DNA of 64,000 nucleotides from Crotophaga sulcirostris. Taxonomy: Eukaryota; Chordata; Aves; Cuculiformes; Crotophagidae. Shown one piece after another: positions 36,648 through 47,365 of the stretch. The position numbers and the translations under genes are program-made. Position 1 is the first letter of the stretch. Every line of letters starts with the position of its first letter. The notes below the pieces were generated by a model. The model was not told the DNA's origin. It was given only the letters and a program-made list of their open reading frames with translations, and did no database searches. The stretch covers positions 4,971,923-5,035,922 of the forward strand of contig VYZB01000013.1 in the NCBI GenBank assembly GCA_013397455.1, written 5' to 3'.

Positions 36648-38303
36648 AGTAATTCTGTTGCCTCGGTTTTCAACAGTAAGGAAGTCTGTTCGCTAGACAG
36701 TTGGTCCTCCGAAGTGGTTGATGGGAGCAGGGAGCAATATGGCCCTCCTGCAATCCATGAGGAGGAAGTTAGAGATCTGCTGAGCCGCTTGGACCCTCAT
36801 AAGTCTATGGGGTCAGATGGGATCCATCCTAGGGTGATGAGAGAGCTGGCGGATGAGCTTGCTAAGCCGCTCTCCATCATCTTTCAACAGTCCTGGCTCA
36901 CCGGAGAGGTCCCGGAAGACTGGAAGTTGGCCAATGTGACACCCATCCACAACAAGGGCCGTAAGGATGATCCAGGTAATCACAGACCTGACAGCCTGAC
37001 CTCGGTCCCAGGTAAGATTATGGAGCGGATAATATTGGGTGCAATCATGTGGCACCTGCAGACCAATAGATCAGGCCCAACCAGCATGGGTTTAGGAGGG
37101 GTAGGTCCTGCCTGACCAACCTGATCTCCTTTTATGACTGAGCGACTCGCCTGGTGGATGAGAGGAAGGCTGTGGATGTGGTGTACCTGGACTTCAGCAA
37201 GGCCTTTGACACTGTCTCCCACAGGAGACTCCTAGAGAAGCTGGCAGCCTGTGGTTTGGATGGGAGCNNNNNNNNNNNNNNNNNNNNNNNNNNNNNNNNN
37301 NNNNNNNNNNNNNNNNNNNNNNNNNNNNNNNNNNNNNNNNNNNNNNNNNNNNNNNNNNNNNNNNNNNNNNNNNNNNNNNNNNNNNNNNNNNNNNNNNNNN
37401 NNNNNNNNNNNNNNNNNNNNNNNNNNNNNNNNNNNNNNNNNNNNNNNNNNNNNNNNNNNNNNNNNNNNNNNNNNNNNNNNNNNNNNNNNNNNNNNNNNNN
37501 NNNNNNNNNNNNNNNNNNNNNNNNNNNNNNNNNNNNNNNNNNNNNNNNNNNNNNNNNNNNNNNNNNNNNNNNNNNNNNNNNNNNNNNNNNNNNNNNNNNN
37601 NNNNNNNNNNNNNNNNNNNNNNNNNNNNNNNNNNNNNNNNNNNNNNNNNNNNNNNNNNNNNNNNNNNNNNNNNNNNNNNNNNNNNNNNNNNNNNNNNNNN
37701 NNNNNNNNNNNNNNNNNNNNNNNNNNNNNNNNNNNNNNNNNNNNNNNNNNNNNNNNNNNNNNNNNNNNNNNNNNNNNNNNNNNNNNNNNNNNNNNNNNNN
37801 NNNNNNNNNNNNNNNNNNNNNNNNNNNNNNNNNNNNNNNNNNNNNNNNNNNNNNNNNNNNNNNNNNNNNNNNNNNNNNNNNNNNNNNNNNNNNNNNNNNN
37901 NNNNNNNNNNNNNNNNNNNNNNNNNNNNNNNNNNNNNNNNNNNNNNNNNNNNNNNNNNNNNNNNNNNNNNNNNNNNNNNNNNNNNNNNNNNNNNNNNNNN
38001 NNNNNNNNNNNNNNNNNNNNNNNNNNNNNNNNNNNNNNNNNNNNNNNNNNNNNNNNNNNNNNNNNNNNNNNNNNNNNNNNNNNNNNNNNNNNNNNNNNNN
38101 NNNNNNNNNNNNNNNNNNNNNNNNNNNNNNNNNNNNNNNNNNNNNNNNNNNNNNNNNNNNNNNNNNNNNNNNNNNNNNNNNNNNNNNNNNNNNNNNNNNN
38201 NNNNNNNNNNNNNNNNNNNNNNNNNNNNNNNNNNNNNNNNNNNNNNNNNNNNNNNNNNNNNNNNNNTCAGAGGTCCTTTTCAACCTTCTGATACTGTGAT
38301 ACA
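36648..38303 (+). mobile_element. CR1 LINE with RT region, split by assembly gap
   Basis: This is the best-preserved CR1 in the window, 5'-truncated between the endonuclease and RT domains. An open frame at 36714-37115 reads EEEVRDLLSRLDPHKSMGSD, GIHPRVMRELADELAKPLSI, TGEVPEDWKLANVTPIHNKG and DSLTSVPGKIMERII, the N-terminal RT region. After a frameshift the frame is SCLTNLISFYD, a stop at 37139-37141 (TGA, where the family usually has TGG for Trp), then RLVDERKAVDVVYLDFSKAF and [14 protein letters not shown] run of N starts immediately at 37268. Sequence resumes at 38267 with TCAGAGGTCC and TTTTCAACCTTCTGATACTG, the 3' UTR and ATACTGTG tail. The missing interval in the related minus-strand copy is about 1,034 bp, close to the 999 N, so a single continuous element is likely. 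The stop and frameshift make it nonfunctional. Confidence 0.93.
37268..38266. other. Assembly gap, 999 N
   Basis: Unknown sequence. Both flanks belong to the same CR1 subfamily and orientation, so the gap most likely hides the catalytic RT, C-terminal ORF2 and 3' UTR of that element. Confidence 0.99.
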
Positions 38304-39305
38304 CACTGATAGAAAATGCTAGCATCCCCAAAATACTCTTTTTGTGGGAACATATTAGTTTGAACATGGTTTTAATTGGTGAAGGGACCTCCGTTCCAGC
38401 AATTTTTTTCAGCAAAAGCAGTAGCCCAGTGCTTAATAAATTCAACTCAAATCCAGAATCAAATACCTACGTCAGTCAGAAGTAATATCTGAACTTATTC
38501 TTCCTGCTTGTAGTGACACCTATTTTTTTTTTTTGAGGAGGAGGAAGTGATGAACTTTCAGGCCTTCCCATAGGAACTGCTCTACTTTGTATAAATAGTT
38601 TCTGGGAGATGGGTAACAAAAGATGTCTCTACAGGTCAAACATTCTAACACAAAGCTGACAGAAATAGCCACATTGTGAAGTCCCTCATTGCACTCAGAA
38701 GAACTTTATTCTGTCATCCTATCTGAGCAACATCATGAGTGTGCTACTAGTTATGGGCAGCAAGGTGTTTTCTTGTTCTCTTTAAAAATGGAACAGCACA
38801 GCTATTTCAAAAGTTCCAGAACAGCTTGAAATTATTTATAATATAACCTCATTTGATGGCAATGGAAAATAATTTCCCATCTTCATCTTTTGCCCTCTTG
38901 CACATATCATCTTATTTTTCTTGTTTACATATTTACAGTTAACTGAACAAACAATATACTTGATTTTTTGACCAGCTGCTTGATACGGGTACCTGTGTGC
39001 ATATAATGATATATTTCATAATATCTTTTCATCATTGCTAAAATTACTTCAATGTAACTACAGGAATCAGGAGGTAAGATATCAAATAGTATATTTTAGG
39101 AGATGACAGTCAGCAACCTAGGAAACTGAACATCACGGAAAACGGGTTCACATTAGGGCATGAGATGGAGAAAAAATGGGATTGCATTTAAAAAACCCTA
39201 CAAATATTTTATCAAAATATTTTAAAATTTATCAAACTTAAAAATTTTCATGAAAATGTTTATATACAATATAATCCCTTGCAATATGATTTTTAGCATT
39301 TAGAA

Positions 39306-39372
39306 CTCATAGAATAGTCATAGAAATGCCATAAAATCATGAATATATTTGGCTTAGAAAGGACTAAGATAC
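39306..39372 (-). mobile_element. Possible decayed CR1 tail
   Basis: CATAGAATAGTCATAGAA, AAATCATGAA and TTTGGCTTAGAAAGGACTAA resemble a reversed CR1 tail and the GGTTGGAAGGGAC part of the UTR, with many changes. No upstream CR1 part can be followed. Confidence 0.45.
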
Positions 39373-40680
39373 TATTTATTTTTATTAGCATACTTTCATA
39401 CAGGTTAATTTTACAGTTAGAGATGAAATTCCCACAAGGAAAAAGGCAAACAAATTCTGTACCTTATTAAAAATATTTACAAACTGAGTTTGAAACAGAA
39501 GACAGCAATATTTCTGGATGAATTCTACTTAATTCCAAGGAAAAGGAAATTTATTTATGTTCCACTGGAGCATGAAAAAGGACAATCCATATGAAAGCTA
39601 CCCTTTACTTCTCAGGAAAAAAAAAATGTGAATAAGGGATAGCTGATCAATTACTGAAATGTAAGTCTCAGAAATGTAAATAAAGACAAGCAAAAAATAA
39701 AGAATCCAAAGTAAGTCCTCACGATTTAATAAAGACTGAAAAGGTTCATACACACAGGGTCAGCACAAAACTTTTGAGACTGGAAATATTCATATTGGAT
39801 TTGTGTTTTTTTAATTTTTCAACACAGTGCAATATTAGGGAAATATTTGCAATACATACTGAATTAAATATCATTTTGCTGAATCTAATACATCATCAGT
39901 AGCTTTTGAGATTAATAACAGTACCTTGCAACCGGTAGAATTACGTTTTTATGTGTAAATAGATTTTCTTTCAAAGTATATTTATAGAAACCAATAACTT
40001 TTTACCAAAGACAACATGTATTCATTTACATCAACGCATTTATTTCCCAAATCCAGTTTTTTCCAGTCAGAAGTACTTGCCTATCCAATGCATATTTCCA
40101 CATACCAGATATCCTTCCATCCTAACACAATACAGCAGCATCTGCTATTTTGCTATGAATAAATGCAACGTACTTCTGTGAAATTGAATGCATAGTATTG
40201 AAAGCAACATATCTGAAACCATCACATTTTGCATTAAATCAGCATGGCGTAACTGCAATCAAGATTTTGTCATCTATTTTTCAGTTTCTGCTGAACGTAT
40301 ACTCCTCTAAATATTAAATAGATAGTATTTTACTGGACAAAATTTTGATCTAGTTGAATATATTTTCAGGTATTTTCCAAGTGAAACTTAAATACTTTCA
40401 ATAGCGATGGGAAAACCAGTTCTCATAAGCCAAACAATTTGTCTTTCCTGTAGTCTCCAATTCTTAGGACTGACAGGTGAATGACAAAAGATTTCAGAGA
40501 CTAATCCCTCAAAATATCATTGCAATCTCTTTATTTTCCCTACTTACTGGGTGTGTCAGCCAGTATTTGAAATAGTGGCTATTTTTGTCACAGATAAAAA
40601 AGTATGAATAGAGATGACAATTATTTCCATCTACACCAAATGGAATCTTTAACCAGTGGAAACTCATTTTTTTGTATTTT

Positions 40681-40730
40681 TTAATATTATTTAAATATTA
40701 ATATTTAATATTATTTTAATATTATTATAT
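40681..40730. repeat. TTAATA/ATATTA low-complexity tract
   Basis: Pure A/T run built of TTAATATTATT-like words with internal palindromes. Confidence 0.8.
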
Positions 40731-42405
40731 ACTTCTATTAATAATCTCTGTTGGTTCCATCACTGATGATCATCATTCTATGTACCATCAAAGTATATTC
40801 TGTTATTCAGATTTTAAACTGAAAGAAATACGCGTTTTTATATATAGGCGCTTCATCACTTATCAGTCATTTTTGTTGGTAGAGCATTAATGTTTGAAGA
40901 AGTATTTGGCAATGCTGCATTTTTCCCTCTGCCCTGCATAATTTAAAAAGTCAACAGCCAAAAAAGTATAATAACAAATTTGCTTGTTCATAAATTCTCT
41001 TTCCAATTAAGAAATATTTACGAAGACTATTTTAAATATAGTAATATAATTAGAAAGCGTATATTTTCTAAGTATATTCTTTATAAAAATATTTTCATGC
41101 TGCTTAAAAAGATTTTTATCTGTCAGTAGTAAAGAAAATGAAACAAGAACAGTGACAACTGCTAATGTAGAAATGGATCTAATGTTTGTTTTGACTCACA
41201 ATAAATGATACTTTTCCTTCCTTATGCCTTGTTCCCACTAAAAGTGACTACTTGAAGGGACATTTAATAATTCTATATAATAATCCATAAAAAAGGTTTC
41301 CATCATATGTTTCTTAAAAATGGCTATGCATTAACAGAGTGAAACATCTATCATGTATACATGGAACTAAGTCCACCTCCATGGCCTTTCTATAGTGGAC
41401 AGTAATATCCAGAAAAAAAATCACAACAAACCAAACCAAACCAAATATGTTTTCAGATAAGGATTTATAATTTCATTATGCTGTTTGACCTTACACTACA
41501 GATATTTATTCAATACACTTATAACTACCATACTAAACGCAACCTTAATGATGCTCCACATTTTTGCAATGCAAATTATAATCTGTTTATGACTCGTGAT
41601 TGTGCAAATTAAGCTTAATTAAGTCTTTTCTATTCAGGGAAACATTATATATTGCAAGAGGATTTTTTTATTGGAAAAACAAGAGCAATATAAATCATTA
41701 AAAGGAATTTGTTGCTGAGAAGTCTGGAAATGTAATTTTAAATGCTGTTTTTTGGATCCAGTTTAGGAGTTCCCCACTGGTTAATTTCTGAAACACATTT
41801 ATGAGAACTGTAAGCTTCAATGTGTCCTGGAATCTATTGCTTCACTAAATTAAGATAAAAAAGAAGTACCTCAATAAACTATTGCATGTAGACTTTCATC
41901 CCATAAATTGAAAGCTTTTGCTAGAAAGCTCTTTTCTATATTTGCCCTGAATATAAATATTTCTTCTTAACAAATGTGCAATGCATGATAAGGGCTGGCA
42001 AAAAGGAAGCTTAACTTACTGCCAATTGAAAAGAGAGATTTATCACTTGGATTTTGGGTAGACCTTCTGAAAAACTTCAACTTAATTTGATAATATTTTT
42101 CAGAGATCAAATTTTATTAATAATTGTATTAATTCCTTGGTATAATCTTATATACCTTAGTTGGACATAAGACAAAGCCTGTCTGTACCCAGATATAGTA
42201 ACACTATGAACAGAGTAAAATATGCAGTGACACAATTGAAACAAGGACTTTAATTTAATATTCAACTTCCCTGTGTGGGCTTCAAAATAATTTAAATTGT
42301 GGAGGACTGCTACAATATAGACATCAAAATATTAAGAATAATGCCAACATTAAATCTTCATGTTTTTTTGTAAGTTTTGACTGTTTAAAAACCCGTTTGT
42401 AACAC

Positions 42406-42777
42406 ACAGGATCATAGAATCATTAAGGCTGGAAAAGACATCTCAGATCATCAAGTCCAACCATTGGACCAACACCACCATGTCTACAAAACCATGTCCC
42501 AAAATGCCACATCTACACGTCGTTTGAACACCTCCAGGAATGGTTACTGAACCACTTCCCTGGGCAACCTTTTCCAATGCTTCACCACTCTTTCAGCAAA
42601 GAATTTTTCCCTAATATTCAACCTAAACCTCTTTTGATGAAACTTGAAGCCATTTTCTTTCGTCCTATCACTAGTCACTTGGGAGAAGAGACCAACACTC
42701 ACTTCACTACAATGTCCTTTCAGATAGCTGTAGAGAACGATAAGGTGTCTCTTAAGCTTTCTCTTCATCAGGCTAAA
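42406..42777 (-). mobile_element. CR1 LINE 3' fragment
   Basis: The plus strand opens GGATCATAGAATCATTAAGG, CTGGAAAAGACATCTCAGAT and CATCAAGTCCAACCA, the reversed tail and UTR. The minus strand then reads the ORF2 C-terminus: [53 protein letters not shown]. It is 5'-truncated at 42777, where it meets an AT-rich tract. The coding remnant is fairly well kept over about 70 residues, suggesting middle age. Confidence 0.95.
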
Positions 42778-42862
42778 TAAATATATCAAATAAATACATA
42801 AAACATTATGTATAATATATATAATATACATAATGTCATAATATATAACATTATAGACAAAT
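42778..42862. repeat. AT-rich low-complexity tract beside CR1 5' end
   Basis: AATAAATA and TATAATATATATAATATAC words follow directly from the truncated CR1 5' end. It may be pre-existing AT-rich DNA at the insertion site. Confidence 0.7.
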
Positions 42863-43208
42863 ATATTTAAGTTAATACATAAAGGTTTCACTAGCAGATT
42901 GTTTTGATGATGATTGTAATGACATTGTGGCTTCAGCACTTTACTATTGATCTGAACTCAGAAATCTAACCATTACAAAGGCTTTCAATGGTCTGTAACA
43001 ATATTTTCTCTCCCTATCACCTTTTCACCCATCCTTGTGACCTGATGGTCCCTCCACTGCCAGTGTTACAATTGTGTCAGAAAACTTGCCACCTCTAAGG
43101 AAAAGATGCTAGCAAACCTCTTTTCTTAACTGTTCTCCAGACAATTCCATTCAGAGAAGATGTTCAAAAAGACTTTAATTCGCCTCCTTCTCTTCTTTCC
43201 TTCTGTCC

Positions 43209-43481
43209 TCTGGGAAACCTGTTTCAGTGTTAAACACCCTCATCCTAATAAGTGTCTTCCTCATGTCTAGTCTAAACTAACGCCCTTTCAGTTTAAAATT
43301 GTTGCCACCTGCCCTGTCACTAAAGACACTGATAAGAAGTCTCTCTCCATTTTTCTTATAACCCTCCTTTAATTATTGAAAGGTCATAACAATGTCTTTC
43401 TGGAGACTTCTCTTCTCCAGGCTGAAGAACCCCAACTCTCCCAACTTTTCTTCAAAGGAGAGGTGTACTAGCCCTCTGAAC
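43209..43481 (-). mobile_element. CR1 LINE fragment lacking its 3' tail
   Basis: Reversed CR1 ORF2 C-terminal region: TGGGAAACCTGTTTCAGTG, CCCTTTCAGTTTAAAATTG, CTGCCCTGTCACTAAAG, TCTTCTCCAGGCTGAAGAAC and AAGGAGAGGTGTACTAGCCC all match the equivalent parts of the copy at 45288-45937. No tail or 3' UTR is recognisable before 43209, where the sequence is more decayed or deleted. It is old, with several indels. Confidence 0.88.
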
Positions 43482-44456
43482 TACAAAGTAAAGCCATCTG
43501 CAGTTTTCAAACGTAAATCATAAAGGTGGTAGTAAGGTAGAAGCTGAAGTTGTGGCATCTTCATGATAAACAGGGAGTGTTTGAGAAAATACTAGAGAAA
43601 CCCTTCTGAAAGCATCTCTTTTCTAGAAGAGCTCTCCAGTTTCTTTAGGGAGGTACAAAGTTGGTACTCTTGCCTCTGCTATTTTTTTTTCATATTGGGA
43701 ATTATCTTACTATCAGTTTAGTATAGTTAGAGAATTCTCTTCAAATACCTGTCAAGAACATTCATTTTAATTAAAGGATCTTTCGGGTGATTTTTTTTTT
43801 CAATTATCATAAAGACAATATAATTTGTCTCACATGTGAAGTTTAAAACAGAAAAACGAGTGGTGCTCTTAACACAAGACTTTCATAGGAATATTTGTAT
43901 CATCTGATAGACAAAGGCTTGGAAATTTTGCTACCAGATGTGCATACAGTTATTATACATGCATTTGCGATATAGGTAATGATAACCTGGAATTTAACTG
44001 TAAACTCTACATGTTAACTGAACTTTACAAGGCTGGAAACTGAAAAATGAAAACTTCTCTTCTGTGAGAACAACAAAAAAAAAGCAATTATAATTTCTAC
44101 CCACGCAATATTTTACATAAATCTCATTATAGTATCTGGACAGCTATTACTCTGGTTATTCAATAGCCTTGATGAGCTCTCTCTTTAAAGATGATCTAGC
44201 AGCTATTTTTAGTATAGCACAAAAGCACATTTTCAGTATGTCATTTTAATATGTTGCTGTCAATTCTTTCAAATTTTAGTACAAATCACTAAAAACATGT
44301 GTGCCATGGGTCTCATCCAAAACCTATTTTAGTTAATGGGCAGAAACTCTCTGACTCTAATGAGATTTGGATCCATCTCTTTGTCATTTGTGTAAATTGT
44401 TAAACTCATCCTTTTTCCAATAGTTTTGAAAAAAAAGTAATATTTTCAAGTCCAGA
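43482..44456. other. Unique AT-rich DNA
   Basis: No gene or transposon recognised. Confidence 0.6.
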
Positions 44457-44596
44457 TTTCACTATTTAGCCCCAGCTCAACTTGATCGGCAGCTAAAGGT
44501 GACTAGTTGTGCAGGTCCCAATTCCCTTCTGTCGCTCCCCAGGGAAAGGGAAATGAGAGATAAAGACTTGTGGATTGGAAACCAAAATTAAAACAG

Positions 44597-44602
44597 TTTA
44601 AT
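44597..44602 (-). promoter_or_regulatory. LTR polyadenylation signal (ATTAAA, minus strand)
   Basis: Plus-strand TTTAAT reads ATTAAA on the minus strand, in the R region of the LTR. Confidence 0.5.
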
Positions 44603-44870
44603 GAAACAATAACAGCAATAAGGAAAATATTACTAATAAGAAAATAATAAAATATATACAAGTATATGAAATTGTCCCCCCTCTTGATGACTACATAAGC
44701 ACAAATGCTGCGCAGCAGGCACAAGAAAAAGGTTCGGGCTGTACTCAGTGGTAGGAGGGAGCTGAACTCAGGAAATGGATTCAGGAATGCATGGTTTCAG
44801 GGTCGGGGCAAAAAGGCAGATGAGGACCTCACTTCAGGTAGGCCATAGATTGACCTTAGTGATACCTTAG

Positions 44871-44877
44871 TTTTATA
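44871..44877 (-). promoter_or_regulatory. LTR TATA box (TATAAAA, minus strand)
   Basis: Plus-strand TTTTATA is a perfect TATAAAA on the minus strand, well placed relative to the ATTAAA at 44597-44602. Confidence 0.55.
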
Positions 44878-45184
44878 CTGAGTATGTCATATGTGGGATG
44901 GAATACTCTGTTGGTCAGGGTCACCTCTCCTGTCTGCTTCTCCCTGCAGGTGTGACACGTTTTTGGTCCTTTCACTGACAGCGTTCCACCAGCTAGAGGA
45001 TGGTTTGGGTTTCTATAGAAATAATGGCCTTTCTTCTTAGCAATGGCCTTTGTTATCACTTCTAGAGAGAAACACTGTCTGAAAAACATGCAATTAACTT
45101 CCAGAAAACGAAGACAAGGTTTAGCTGTAGTTAGAAAACTGGTTCTACTTTGCCTCAAACCAGAACACTGGGTTTGCATTTGTA

Positions 45185-45203
45185 TTTTGTTTTGTTTTGT
45201 TTT
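45185..45203. repeat. TTTTG pentamer repeat
   Basis: About three and a half TTTTG units between the LTR and the next CR1. Confidence 0.75.
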
Positions 45204-45287
45204 ACTTCAGGAACGAATGAAAGGATATCTTGCTGGGGAAAAAAGAATGAAAAGAACGAAAAATCTAACCAAGAGCTAACAATTATT

Positions 45288-45937
45288 GAGTCATAGAATG
45301 ATAGATTAATAGAATAATTTGGTTTGGAAGGGACTTTTAAAGGTCAACTAGTCCAACATCCCTGCAATGAGCAGGAACATCTTCAACTAGATCAGGTTGC
45401 TCAGAGATCCATCCAATCTGACCTTGAATCTTTCCATGGATGGGGCTTCTATGACCTCTCTGAGCAACCTGTTTCAGTGCCTTACCACGTTCATTTTAAA
45501 AATTTCTTCATTATATCTAGTCTAAATCTTCCCTCTTTCAGTTTAAAATCGTTCACTCTTGCCTTATTGTAACAGGTCCTACTGAAAAGTCTGTCCCCAT
45601 CTTCCTTATAAGTCCCCCTTAAATACTGGAAGAATACAATAAAGTCTCCCTGGAGCCTTCTCTTCTCCAGGTTGAACAATCGTGATTCTCTCTATGGCTC
45701 TTCGTAGGAGAGGGGTTCTATCCGTCTGATAACTTTTCTGGCTCTCTTCTGGACCTACTCCAATAGGTCCATGACTTTCCTGTGCTGAGCACTCCAGAGC
45801 CAGACACAGGATTCCAGGTGGGGTCTCATGAGTGTGGAGCAGAGGGACAGAAAAACCTCTGTTGACCTGTAGGCCACACTTTGATGAATCCCAGGATACA
45901 GTTGGCTTTCTGGGATGCGAGTACAGTGTCTGGTCAC
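45288..45937 (-). mobile_element. CR1 LINE 3' fragment
   Basis: The plus strand opens TCATAGAATGATAGATTAAT, GGTTTGGAAGGGACTTTTAA and AGGTCAACTAGTCCAACAT, the reversed tail and UTR. The reversed ORF2 C-terminus follows: TTGCTCAGAGATCCATCCAA, TGAGCAACCTGTTTCAGTGC, CTTCTCCAGGTTGAACAATC, CTTCTGGACCTACTCCAATA, GGTGGGGTCTCATGAGTGTG and TTGGCTTTCTGGGATGCGAG. Minus-strand peptides include FNLEKRRLQGDFIVFFQYL and SLCSTLMRPHLESCVW. It is 5'-truncated near 45937 and frames are broken. Confidence 0.95.
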
Positions 45938-47303
45938 CATAAGGGTAGAACAGGATCCTTCACATACTGGGAAGGTCTAGATGATACTGAGTAGATAGAT
46001 TCAAGGGGTGTCAGCTGGCAAGGTCTCTCCCGTATTAACTGACAGTTCTTGTGTCAACAAAAGTAAGCGTTAAATCTGACTTTCAGTACCTACATGGGTT
46101 CAGCACTAAAGACAGCCTAAACATAAACAAAAGATATGTGCATGCTAAATACATTCAGCACCTAAACAGAGGACTGACTTTGCATTAATAACTACTGGGT
46201 AAGAAACTTCAAAAGTACCTTTTAGGTTCATGCTAATATTCTTAAAACTAAGCATCCAAAAATCCATAGACTACTCTTGCTGATTTTACACCCATGAAAA
46301 ATATAATGAAACTACATGAAGTGACAAGCAGCACTATCTAGAGTCAGACTAACCTTTATGTTCAAGTGATGAGTTTTATTCACTTGATGAATCTATTATG
46401 GATATAGAACTTGCCACTCATGCTGAAATGTGGTATCACTTTGTGTCAAAATACATCAATATTCATCAGGAAAACAGCAATTTAAAAAAAAAATAAATAA
46501 AATAATTGAATTATATTTAATCTCTCTCCAGGAAGAAAGGGTAAATGAATTTTGTCTGTTGTGCTTCATACATCTGTGACTGTTGGGCAATTAATCTATT
46601 TACAGTGCTGGAGTCTTCATTGATCTGGTTAATAATTAGTACTTGAACCAGGTCTTTGATACGGTGCCAGTTACTCAAAATAAGAGGCAAATTTAAACAG
46701 AAGGAGGAAGTTTTTATTATGCTACCTGATGATAGGTTATGTACCCCTAAGCAGGCAGGAGATACAAAGAAAAACGACCTCAGTGGGTGATCTTTGTTTT
46801 TTCTTGCAATATGTTTGCACATGTTACAGATGGTAGGAGAAAAAAAACAGCCAGCACATGCTGATAAGTCTGCTGGAATGGTATCACTGTTGTTCAGATG
46901 GGTAGAAAAAATGTTGGCCTTACACACTACAGAGCGATGTTTTATACCTCTAAGTATTGTGACCCTATGTGTCTATGTAAAATACAATTACTGTCCTCTG
47001 TGTTTGAAAGACATATTTTCTTCTACGTAGTTAAGTGCATTAGACTGTGTATGTCACTGCAAGACAGCTTACTTTTCTATTATCTGATACTTTCACTTTG
47101 TAGCATCTTCTGGGCCATCCAAGGTCCACCTTAAAATTACCTATGGAAAAAAAAAATGACACATTTACAGTTTTATTTATGATAAACATTTGGAAAGAAT
47201 AAGCAATGGCTTTAGGTTTCTTGATGTAAATGGAAGTTCATCAGTGCGACTACACCTAGTCTTCAAATGTTTTTCTCAAGACCTGAGAGGATCTCAGTTT
47301 TTT
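45938..47303. other. Unique DNA, no gene recognised
   Basis: No repeat or gene identified. A minus-strand open frame of 136 codons at 46517-46927 is longer than average for this DNA. It has no motif I recognise, and its flanks show no clear splice or promoter context, so it is not called as a gene. Confidence 0.5.
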
Positions 47304-47365
47304 TCATATCACAGCGTGAAAGACCAGTCCAGGTTGGAACGGACTTCAGGAAGTCTCTAGCCCAG
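47304..47365 (-). mobile_element. Decayed CR1 tail fragment
   Basis: ATATCACAGCGTGAAAGACC, CAGGTTGGAACGGACTTCAG and GAAGTCTCTAGCCCAGAAA resemble the reversed CR1 tail and UTR end (GGTTGGAAGGGAC). Only about 60 bp is recognisable. Confidence 0.6.

Larger units (their letters stand above)
38304..42405. other. Unique AT-rich DNA
   Basis: No gene recognised. Contains an AT-rich palindromic run at 40681-40730, a doubtful CR1 tail at 39306-39372, and an octamer/homeodomain-motif block near 41.6 kb. Confidence 0.55.
44457..45167 (-). mobile_element. Solo ERV LTR, minus orientation
   Basis: An LTR-like block of about 711 bp. On the minus strand it begins TGTTCTGGTTTGAGGCAAAG and ends in a decayed GGGCTAAATAGTGAAA, the position of the usual TTAAACC...CA end. 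A TATAAAA box is at plus-strand 44871-44877 (minus sense), and an ATTAAA signal at 44597-44602 lies about 270 bp downstream, followed by a U5-like T/C-rich stretch. CpGs and GC content (CTGCGCAGCAGGC, GGTCGGGGCAAAAAGGCAG) are above background. I recognise the type as a common avian LTR. No internal retroviral genes or primer-binding site adjoin it. I could not identify a target-site duplication. A CR1 lies about 120 bp beyond its 5' end. Confidence 0.82.

Noticed and set aside
37132..38445. Very long open frames (up to 437 codons) on both strands
   Set aside because: They only exist because the 999-N gap translates without stops. The real flanking residues are CR1 RT and unrelated AT-rich DNA.
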